Source: Methanomassiliicoccales archaeon
GTDB lineage: Archaea; Thermoplasmatota; Thermoplasmata; SG8-5
Assembly (NCBI GenBank): GCA_030636255.1
Contig: DAOVXH010000135.1
Coordinates: forward strand, 1-5,464
Length of the DNA: 5,464 nucleotides
Reading direction: 5' to 3'
Shown: positions 1-5,233 of the stretch, in pieces
Position numbering within the stretch: the stretch's first letter is position 1
Layout: each line of letters opens with the position of its first letter
The notes under the pieces: generated by a model
Database searches by the model: none
What the model was told of the DNA's origin: nothing
The model's input: the letters and a program-made list of their open reading frames with translations, nothing else
Position numbers and translations under genes: made by a program

Positions 1-366
1 CCAGAATTCTGCAGTTGTTTCCTCAGAACCGTTTGGAAGCTTGACTATTATGGAATAATTGCCGTCTGCGGCATTATTGGGCACTTCCCAGTCTATTTTT
101 TTAATTCCAGTTGAATCTATTGTAAATTCCAACTTTATCCTACTTCCATCTCCAATATCATGGAATACCTCGTAGATATCCCCTTCATCTGCATGAATGA
201 CAATGGTCATGGTCTCTCCAGGCACATAGACATTTGTATCCGTGTACTTGCCAGGAACCAGTTCCAGCTGGCTAACAGAACCCTTCACAGGCGCTGGCAC
301 TGATATTGTCATAAGTATGAAAGCCAAGGAAAAAGCCAATGCCAGTACTACTTTGCCGAATTTCAT
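1..366 (-). CDS. Secreted or cell-surface protein, N-terminal part (partial)
   Basis: The frame is open from an ATG at 366-364 to the left edge, giving 122 residues without a stop; the C-terminus lies outside the window. Residues 1-29 look like a signal peptide: a short basic start (MKFGK), a long hydrophobic run (VVLALAFSLAFILMTISV) and a polar transition near APVKG. After it comes a beta-rich segment with PGKYT, YVPGETMTIVIHADEGD and a WEVP...ADGNYSI pattern at residues 93-106, as in Ig-like or macroglobulin MG2-like domains of archaeal exported proteins. A GGAG at 372-375 lies 5 nt before the ATG and supports this start. The gene is separated by 168 bp from the UPF0179 gene upstream and has its own TATA candidate, so it is probably a separate transcript. 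Export is well supported; the domain assignment is an inference from pattern, and the function is unknown. Confidence 0.75.
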   Translation of the reverse strand, partial: MKFGKVVLALAFSLAFILMTISVPAPVKGSVSQLELVPGKYTDTNVYVPGETMTIVIHADEGDIYEVFHDIGDGSRIKLEFTIDSTGIKKIDWEVPNNAADGNYSIIVKLPNGSEETTAEFW

Positions 367-377
367 GATATCTCCGC

Positions 378-397
378 TTTCGGTTCATGGACCGAAA
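378..397. repeat. Inverted repeat in the leader of the surface-protein gene
   Basis: TTTCGGT (378-384) and ACCGAAA (391-397) are perfect complements around a 6-nt spacer. They lie just upstream of the GGAG ribosome-binding site of the secreted-protein gene. The element could form a small hairpin in the leader RNA or serve as an operator for a dimeric regulator. No known family site was recognised. Confidence 0.4.
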
Positions 398-514
398 ACA
401 GCTCCACCTTCCAATTATTCTTCCCCTGGGGTGCAGATTTAGAGTGTTAATGTGGCTCATCAAATTTGCGTTGTAATGTGCTGGAAGGGTCTAATAGAGT
501 AATATTGAAATGGC

Positions 515-523
515 TATATAAAA
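515..523 (-). promoter_or_regulatory. Candidate TATA box for the surface-protein gene
   Basis: The minus strand reads TTTTATATA here, very close to the archaeal TATA consensus, directly after the UPF0179 stop codon. Transcription would be expected to start about 25 nt downstream, near 490-495, giving a leader of roughly 125 nt that contains the 378-397 inverted repeat. The position is consistent with separate transcription of the surface protein. It is predicted from sequence only. Confidence 0.5.
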
Positions 524-534
524 TTTGTGTAGTG

Positions 535-960
535 TTATTCAAGAGTGACCTTAACTAGGCCCTGGCCATCCATGCAATCAACCTTTTCTTGAACCTTGAT
601 GACCTTTCTTTTCAGTCCGGAATCCATTCCCAACGGGTGACATAATTTATAGTGCTGGCATCCTCGTTCCGGGCATTTTTTCATCTCAAGGGTTATGGTT
701 GTTCCTTCAATGGCTTGACGTTTGGATATGATAATCTCTCTGGGCGTTTCTTCAACCTGGACTACCACCACCCCCTCATCATGCTGCGGGCAGTCATGGA
801 CAATGTCCCGTGCACCAATAATCTTGTATTTTGTCCCCTGTTCCAGGTGAAAACAGATGGTCTTTACCTTGCAATCCTTGCAGCTGGAATTGGAGCCCAT
901 GAAAATAAATTCCGCACCTGGCTTGGCTATGGTCTTCCCAATAACTGTCAAAAGTACCAT
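535..960 (-). CDS. UPF0179 family cysteine-rich protein
   Basis: This 141-residue protein is recognised as a member of UPF0179, an archaeal family without an established function. The start MVLLTVIGKT is chosen at 960 because the longer frame upstream lies entirely inside egsA and its extra 32 residues do not look like the family. Eight cysteines stand out: C27, C30, C36, C57, C96, C101, C107 and C129, arranged as two clusters, CxxC-x5-C and C-x4-C-x5-C. Such spacing suggests a bound metal or iron-sulfur cluster, which is an inference. No signal peptide or membrane segment is visible, so it is probably cytoplasmic. Its ATG follows the egsA TGA after a single base (TGAAATG), with AGGGGT inside the egsA end as a possible ribosome-binding site, so translation is probably coupled to egsA. 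The stop is TAA. Confidence 0.88.
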   Translation of the reverse strand: MVLLTVIGKTIAKPGAEFIFMGSNSSCKDCKVKTICFHLEQGTKYKIIGARDIVHDCPQHDEGVVVVQVEETPREIIISKRQAIEGTTITLEMKKCPERGCQHYKLCHPLGMDSGLKRKVIKVQEKVDCMDGQGLVKVTLE

Positions 961-961
961 T

Positions 962-2023
962 TCAAATGACCCCTGTCTTTTCAGCCAGCCTCTCTGCAGC
1001 CTCCTGGGTGAGGCCGTGGTATCCGAGAATTGTATAACGTTCTGGCTTGATATCATGGGCCTTCACAAGTGCCTGGATAATATCTTCTCTGGTGAGCCCA
1101 GCCTCTTCAGCATTTGCTGGCGCCCCGATTATTTTCAAAGCGTCCCTTATACTCTGCCAGTTTCCACCATGAAGGTACATCATCATAATCGAACCAATGC
1201 CGCATTGTTCTCCATGGAGGGCAGGTTTTTCGGCAATCATGTCCAGGGCATGTGAGAATTTATGCTCCGAACCGCTGGCAGGTCTTGATGAGCCAGCAAT
1301 GCTCATTGCCACTCCTGAAGCTGTCAGGGCCTTAACAACATTCCAGGCACTTTCCTCGACACCTGGCATTACCTGGTCTGCCTGCTCTATTAATAAATCG
1401 GCCGTAATCTCTGAAAGTGTAGCTGCATAGCTGGAGTATTCTTCATTTCTAAGTCGCTGGGCAAGCTTCCAGTCTAGAACTGCAGTTTTATTGGAAATTA
1501 TATCACCGCATCCGGCAGCCAGCATTCTGAACGGTGAAGATGCTAGTATTTCAGTATCTGCAACCACCGCAATAGGCGACTGTGCCTCCAGTGATTTTTT
1601 CACGCCATCAACAAGAACAGAAGCCCTTCCGGATACTATTCCATCATGGGAAGCTGCCGTTGGAACGCTAATAAAATGTCTCTTGATATTGAATGAAGCA
1701 CACTTGGCAACGTCTATTGGCCTGCCGCCGCCAATGCCCAGCAAGAAACCAGTATGATTTTCCTTGGCCTGTTCTTCAACTTCTGCGATGGTCTCGGCAT
1801 CTGCCTCTCCGATGGAAACCATATCAACATCAAAGCCAGCATCCTGAAGATATCCTTCAATTTCTATGCCTGCAATTTTCTTTGTGACCTCATCAACCAC
1901 CAGTAAAGCTGATTTAGGCAATCCAAGACGTTTACAGTCCTTGGGTATGCCTGGTAGCACTCCGTGGCCTATAATCACGTTTCTGGGCAGTTCCATGACA
2001 CGATATTTGCTGAAGTCTGACAT
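962..2023 (-). CDS. egsA: sn-glycerol-1-phosphate dehydrogenase
   Basis: EgsA reduces dihydroxyacetone phosphate with NAD(P)H to sn-glycerol-1-phosphate, the backbone of archaeal ether lipids, in the cytoplasm. The 353-residue length is normal for the family. A Rossmann-like N-terminal half carries the nucleotide-binding GIGGGRPIDVAK at residues 96-107, followed by SVPTAASHDG at 119-128. The metal-binding half carries the expected ligands of this iron-dependent-alcohol-dehydrogenase-like fold: D174 in GCGD, H254 in SGSEHKFSH and H270 in ALHGEQ. All key residues are present, so the enzyme should be active. The start MSDFSKYRV has an AGGGA 5 nt upstream. The gene begins 45 bp after the acetoacetyl-CoA synthetase stop and is followed after 1 bp by the UPF0179 gene, so it is probably read from a promoter upstream of the CoA-ligase gene. 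Bacterial AraM-type relatives exist, but the context favours the archaeal enzyme. Confidence 0.95.
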   Translation of the reverse strand: MSDFSKYRVMELPRNVIIGHGVLPGIPKDCKRLGLPKSALLVVDEVTKKIAGIEIEGYLQDAGFDVDMVSIGEADAETIAEVEEQAKENHTGFLLGIGGGRPIDVAKCASFNIKRHFISVPTAASHDGIVSGRASVLVDGVKKSLEAQSPIAVVADTEILASSPFRMLAAGCGDIISNKTAVLDWKLAQRLRNEEYSSYAATLSEITADLLIEQADQVMPGVEESAWNVVKALTASGVAMSIAGSSRPASGSEHKFSHALDMIAEKPALHGEQCGIGSIMMMYLHGGNWQSIRDALKIIGAPANAEEAGLTREDIIQALVKAHDIKPERYTILGYHGLTQEAAERLAEKTGVI

Positions 2024-2068
2024 CCAAATCCCTATATCCTAATGGTTTCTTAATCTTATCTCTTCAAT

Positions 2069-4018
2069 CTAGTCCTGAAGTTCTTGGAGGTTCTTGTACT
2101 GTTCCAGGGACTCCGGGTTGCCCAGTGCATCTTTATTCTTCACTTCCTGGCCATGAATGGTCTTTCTCACTGCCAGTTCCACCTTCTTTCCATTGATGGT
2201 GTAAGGAATATCAGCAACTGCAATGACCTTTGCCGGAACATGTCTGGGTGTGGTATTGCTCCTTATCAGGGTTCTTATATTCTTTACCAGCTCTTCTGTC
2301 AACTCCATCCCATCCTTCATTTTTATGAAAAGGAGCACTCGGACATCATTCTCCCAGTCCTGGCCCACAACAATGCTGTCCTCCACTTCGGCCATGTTCT
2401 CCACCACATTGTAGATTTCTGCAGTGCCAATTCTGACGCCTCCTGGGTTAAGTGTGGCATCTGAGCGCCCGTAGATTATTATTCCACCTTCTTTTGTGAT
2501 GAGGATATAATCGCCATGGTGCCAGATACCTGGAAATTTATTGAAGTATGCTGCCTTGTATTTCACTGTATCCGGGTCATTCCAGAAATAAATTGGCATG
2601 GACGGGAATGCCGAGGTACAGACCAACTCTCCCTGCTGGTCGACTACCGAATTCCCAGAGTCATCAAATGCTTCCACCTGCATTCCCAGGCCTCTGCATT
2701 GAAGCTCACCAGAAATTACTGGCCCTATTGGATTGCCCAGTGCAAAGCATGAAATGATATCAGTTCCGCCGGAGATGGACGACAGGACCAAATCAGATTT
2801 AATATCCTTGTAAACATACTGGAAATTCTCCTCTGATAGCGGGGAGCCAGTGGACAGCATTGCCCGAACTGTGGGAATATCATCAGGCCCAAGTTTCACG
2901 CCTGCATCCTCCAATGAGGCAATGTACTTGGCACTGGTCCCGAAGACTGTCATGCCCTCCTCCTTTGCGAAATTGAACAGAGTATACGCATCTGGATAGA
3001 ATGGATTGCCGTCAAACAATAGCAATGTAGCACCTACAGCCAGGGAGCTTACCAGCCAGTTCCACATCATCCAGCCACATGTTGTAAAATAGAAGATATT
3101 ATCGTCACGCTTCAAATCAGTATGCAGCATCAGCTCCTTCAAGTGCTGGATGAGAGTTCCGCCAGCTCCGTGAACTATGCATTTTGGCACGCCAGTAGTT
3201 CCAGAAGAATACATTATGTAAAGCGGATGGTCGAATGGCAATTGCTCAAATGTGATTTTTAATTCCTTTTCATTAGAAAGAAAATCCTCAAACAATGAAG
3301 AATTTGGCAGCTGGCTAATATCTGGATTCGCATCTGTGAACGGAACCACGATAATCTTTTCCACCGAGGGAAGTTTGTCAATTATACTGGATATCTTCTC
3401 CAGGGAATTGAAACTTCTATCCTTGTAGAAGTACCCATCTGCTGTGAACAGTATCTTTGGTTCAATCTGGCCGAACCTGTCCAGTACCCCCTTGATACCA
3501 AAATCAGGCGAGCATGATGACCAAATTGCCCCGATGCTGGTGGTTGCCAGCATGGCAATAATTGCCTAAGGCATATTTGGCATGAACCCTGCCACACGGT
3601 CTCCGGTCTTAATCCCGGCATCTCGAAGAGCCTTGGCAAGCCTGGCCACCTGGTCATAAAGCTCAGCATAGGTGATTGTTTGCTTGACCTTCTCTTCGCC
3701 CTTGAAGATTATTGCCGGCCTGTCATCCCTGTATTTGAGCAAGTTCTCAGCATAGTTCAGCCTTGCTCCAGTGAACCATCTGGCACCTGGCATCTTATCC
3801 AGGTCATTAACAACCTCACTGAATGCTTCGGAGTGAACAATATCTCCAAACTCCCACATTGCCTTCCAGAACTCAGGAATATTTTCTATTGACCATTTGT
3901 ACAATTCATCATATGAAGATAATGTCAGCCCATATTGTTCATTGACTTTTTCAATTAATTTGGTCATATTGGCATTTTCAATCTGCCTATCATCTGGCTT
4001 CCATAATATTTTGGACAT
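2069..4018 (-). pseudogene. Acetoacetyl-CoA synthetase, interrupted by one in-frame TAG
   Basis: The intact enzyme would convert acetoacetate, ATP and CoA to acetoacetyl-CoA, AMP and pyrophosphate. Reading through one TAG (3566-3568, codon 151) gives 649 residues, the usual family length, in a single frame: 150 residues before the stop and 498 after it. Markers of the acyl-adenylate-forming superfamily are present. They include WSSCSPDFG just after the stop, the P-loop YSSGTTGVPK at about 270-279, WHHGD at about 499-503, the hinge GRSDATLNPGGVRIG at about 517-531, and a C-terminal INGKK with the probable catalytic lysine near 611. The ending VELAVRKTIHGQEVKNKDAL is characteristic of acetoacetate rather than acetate ligases. 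The ATG at 4018 follows AAGGAGGAG by 5 nt. The sequence otherwise looks fully conserved, so the lesion is very recent, a sequencing error, or a recoded codon. 'Pseudogene' is used here only because the frame is interrupted. The gene heads the egsA-UPF0179 run. Confidence 0.85.
3566..3568 (-). other. In-frame TAG codon inside acetoacetyl-CoA synthetase
   Basis: The codons read TTC ATG CCA AAT ATG CCT TAG GCA ATT ATT GCC ATG, i.e. FMPNMP-stop-AIIAM. Related ligases, as remembered, have PNxPEA at this place, so the TAG most simply replaces a glutamate GAG by one base change. The frame is the same on both sides, which excludes an indel. Confidence 0.9.
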
Positions 4019-4023
4019 TGATA

Positions 4024-4032
4024 CTCCTCCTT
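4024..4032 (-). promoter_or_regulatory. Strong ribosome-binding site of acetoacetyl-CoA synthetase
   Basis: The minus strand reads AAGGAGGAG, separated by TATCA from the ATG at 4018. It is the best Shine-Dalgarno match in the window and fixes the start of the gene. Confidence 0.8.
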
Positions 4033-4078
4033 CGGGATGGTAGAATAATCACCGCCCCCTAATGAAACCCAGAATGTG

Positions 4079-4103
4079 CAATTTGCATAATTAAGTTTCG
4101 AGA
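4079..4103. repeat. Direct repeat, left copy, flanking the toxin-antitoxin module
   Basis: This 25-bp stretch (starts CAATTTGCAT, contains ATTAAGTTTC) recurs in the same orientation at 5156-5180 with 24 of 25 bases identical; the first 21 are exact and the one difference is G4100 versus T5177. Including three bases to the left (GTG versus GTA), 26 of 28 match. The two copies bracket the nucleotidyltransferase-HEPN gene pair. This copy lies about 60 bp upstream of the acetoacetyl-CoA synthetase ATG and contains a promoter-like sequence on the minus strand. Confidence 0.85.
4087..4100 (-). promoter_or_regulatory. Candidate BRE/TATA promoter of the acetoacetyl-CoA synthetase operon
   Basis: On the minus strand CGAAAC (4100-4095, BRE-like) is followed by TTAATTAT (4094-4087, TATA-like), within the left direct repeat. 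Transcription starting about 25 nt downstream, near 4066, would give a leader of about 48 nt with the strong ribosome-binding site. A second minus-strand TATA candidate, TATAAATAA at 4129-4121, is an alternative. Confidence 0.45.
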
Positions 4104-4120
4104 CCGTAAAAATGAGTAAA

Positions 4121-4130
4121 TTATTTATAC
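4121..4130 (+). promoter_or_regulatory. Candidate TATA box for the toxin-antitoxin operon
   Basis: TTATTTATAC is centred about 26 nt before the ATG at 4152, the archaeal TATA-to-start distance, and no Shine-Dalgarno sequence precedes that ATG. The operon mRNA is therefore probably leaderless, beginning at or next to the start codon. Confidence 0.5.
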
Positions 4131-4133
4131 AAG

Positions 4134-4152
4134 TGTGTACTTTTTGTATACA
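4134..4152. promoter_or_regulatory. Imperfect inverted repeat at the toxin-antitoxin start (possible operator)
   Basis: TGTGTAC (4134-4140) and GTATACA (4146-4152) are complementary at 6 of 7 positions around TTTTT. The element lies between the TATA candidate and the start codon, where a bound repressor would block transcription. The first gene encodes a winged-helix domain, so autoregulation is a reasonable inference. Confidence 0.35.
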
Positions 4153-4724
4153 TGCTTGAACATTTGATAACATCCAGAACCAGAAGCAAGATACTGGAAT
4201 TGTTCCTTTCAGAACCAGACCTGGAAATTCATTTGAGAGGGATAGCCAGGAGAATTGATGAGAATATCAATTCAACAAGAAGGGAACTGAACCATCTGGA
4301 AGATATTATGATTTTAACCAGCAGAAGAGATGGCAATCAGAGATACTTCAAGATAAACAAGGCCAATTTGATTTATCCAGACCTGAAAAACATTTATCTC
4401 AAGACAGCAGGTGTTGGAAATGCCATAAGAAACAGCCTTGTTGAAATTGGGGAAGTTCAATTTAGCTTCATCTACGGTTCATATGCCAGACATACCGAGA
4501 AAGCTGAAAGTGACCTTGATATTTTTATTGTGGGCGATGTAGACGAAAATAGGCTTATTCCAGTTATCAATAACCTTGAAAAGAAGCTCAAAAGGGAAAT
4601 AAATTATATATTATATACTTTGGAAGAATATCATAAGCGTGTGGAAAGGAGAGATAAATTCGTTATGAATGTTCTCGAAGGAGAGAAAATAATGTTATAT
4701 GGGGATGAAAATGAGCTACAGTGA
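4152..4724 (+). CDS. Winged-helix nucleotidyltransferase, MntA-like antitoxin
   Basis: This 190-residue protein has an N-terminal winged-helix DNA-binding region (about 1-75: LITSRTRSKILELFLSEPD, then LRGIARRIDENINSTRREL and a wing around TSRRDGNQRYF). A minimal nucleotidyltransferase domain follows (about 100-185). The hallmark GSx10DxD is exact: G109, S110, D121 and D123 in YGSYARH...SDLDIFIVG. The third acidic position of catalytic nucleotidyltransferases seems to be N151 in REINYILYT, a pattern I recall from HTH-linked members. In characterised MntA-HepT pairs the nucleotidyltransferase neutralises the HEPN RNase by adding AMP groups to it; the same role is inferred here, with the helix-turn-helix probably repressing the operon. 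It overlaps the HEPN gene by 14 bp. The gene looks richer in A/T than the flanking metabolic genes. The start is supported by promoter spacing rather than a ribosome-binding site. Confidence 0.85.
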   Translation: MLEHLITSRTRSKILELFLSEPDLEIHLRGIARRIDENINSTRRELNHLEDIMILTSRRDGNQRYFKINKANLIYPDLKNIYLKTAGVGNAIRNSLVEIGEVQFSFIYGSYARHTEKAESDLDIFIVGDVDENRLIPVINNLEKKLKREINYILYTLEEYHKRVERRDKFVMNVLEGEKIMLYGDENELQ

Positions 4725-5136
4725 TTTGGAATCAGAAGGCTTAATCAGAAAAACTAGAATTGATGAAAAGAGAGTTGAAGATTCTATGGATCTGGCCAGA
4801 CGGGACATTGAAACTGCCGAATCACTTATAGACAAAAGCCATGATTGGGCTTACAACATAGCCTACAATGCAATGCTCCAGGCATCAAGGGCATTGATGT
4901 TTTCCATGGACTATCGGCCAGACGGCAGAAACCAGCATGTTTCCGTGGTCAGGTTCGCAGAAGAAGCATTCGGCAATGATTACAAGGACACGATAATTTT
5001 ATTTGAAAGAATGCGAAGGAACCGGCATATCTCTGTATATGATACGCCTGGAACTATTTCCGAGGGCCAGGCAAAGAATGCCATTGCGAAGGCGCAAGAG
5101 CTTTTGACGGTGGTTGAAGAAAGGATTGGCAATTAG
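4711..5136 (+). CDS. HEPN domain protein, HepT-like toxin
   Basis: This small all-helical protein (141 residues from this start) belongs to the HEPN superfamily, which includes metal-independent RNases. Its helices run from about 20 to 137 (DSMDLARRDIETAESLI, then WAYNIAYNAMLQASRALMF). The active-site-like segment is ERMRRNRHISVYD at 99-111: R100 and H106 fit the Rx4-6H signature and Y110 follows. In characterised HepT the tyrosine sits two residues after the histidine (RX4HXY), whereas here it is four residues after. The ATG at 4711 is preferred because GGGG at 4701-4704 lies 6 nt upstream; ATGs at 4699 and 4705 in the same frame are alternatives. It overlaps the end of the nucleotidyltransferase gene, so the two are co-translated. 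Toxin activity is inferred from family and gene pairing. The stop is TAG. Confidence 0.83.
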   Translation: MSYSDLESEGLIRKTRIDEKRVEDSMDLARRDIETAESLIDKSHDWAYNIAYNAMLQASRALMFSMDYRPDGRNQHVSVVRFAEEAFGNDYKDTIILFERMRRNRHISVYDTPGTISEGQAKNAIAKAQELLTVVEERIGN

Positions 5137-5140
5137 GCAG

Positions 5141-5151
5141 TTTTCTCTTTT
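5141..5151 (+). terminator. T-rich candidate terminator after the HEPN gene
   Basis: TTTTCTCTTTT begins 5 nt after the HEPN stop codon. Archaeal RNA polymerase can terminate on T-rich tracts without a hairpin, so this may end the toxin-antitoxin transcript before the right direct repeat. Confidence 0.35.
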
Positions 5152-5155
5152 GGTA

Positions 5156-5180
5156 CAATTTGCATAATTAAGTTTCTAGA
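5156..5180. repeat. Direct repeat, right copy, flanking the toxin-antitoxin module
   Basis: This is the second copy of the 25-bp repeat at 4079-4103, 1077 bp away in the same orientation, with one mismatch. It lies between the HEPN stop (5136) and the terminator hairpin of acs. The minus strand again reads GAAAC followed by TTAATTAT (5171-5164), so the copy could act as a promoter directed into the toxin-antitoxin genes. Confidence 0.85.
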
Positions 5181-5196
5181 AAAATATTGAAAGATT

Positions 5197-5220
5197 TGCC
5201 TGCCCCTTCCGAGGCAGGCA
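5197..5220. terminator. Hairpin between converging acs and HEPN genes
   Basis: TGCCTGCC (5197-5204) and GGCAGGCA (5213-5220) form a perfect 8-bp stem with an 8-nt loop, G/C-rich in an A/T-rich gap. In the acs direction it begins 13 nt after the stop codon and is followed by ATCTTTCAATATTTTTC. It probably ends the acs transcript and may also stop read-through from the HEPN side. Confidence 0.65.
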
Positions 5221-5233
5221 TTATTTCTATTGC

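Noticed and set aside
272..463. Small minus-strand frame in the leader of the surface-protein gene
   Set aside because: It overlaps the signal-peptide coding region in a different frame and has no recognisable features.
964..1056. Longer N-terminus for the UPF0179 protein, starting inside egsA
   Set aside because: The extra 32 residues are out-of-frame egsA sequence with no family resemblance, and the ATG at 960 is ideally placed after the egsA stop.
857..1255. Plus-strand open frame of 132 codons across egsA and UPF0179
   Set aside because: It lies antisense to two well-recognised genes, shows no family resemblance, and has no promoter or ribosome-binding site. The same applies to the plus-strand frames at 652-969, 1197-1430, 1491-1757, 1693-1887 and 2084-2757.
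3551..3553. Internal ATG as the start of a separate C-terminal enzyme
   Set aside because: It falls within a conserved helix of the ligase, has no ribosome-binding site upstream, and the resulting 494-residue protein would lack the N-terminal region of the family.
3541..3600. Frameshift as the cause of the split acetoacetyl-CoA synthetase
   Set aside because: Codon-by-codon reading shows the same frame before and after the TAG, with conserved residues directly on each side; no insertion or deletion is needed.
3382..3669. Minus-strand open frame of 95 codons overlapping the internal TAG region
   Set aside because: It is in another frame than the acetoacetyl-CoA synthetase and does not continue its motifs, so it is neither a frameshift product nor a separate gene.
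4079..5180. Insertion sequence or CRISPR as explanation of the repeats
   Set aside because: There are only two copies, 1077 bp apart, no transposase, no terminal inverted repeats and no spacer pattern; a gene cassette between direct repeats describes it better.
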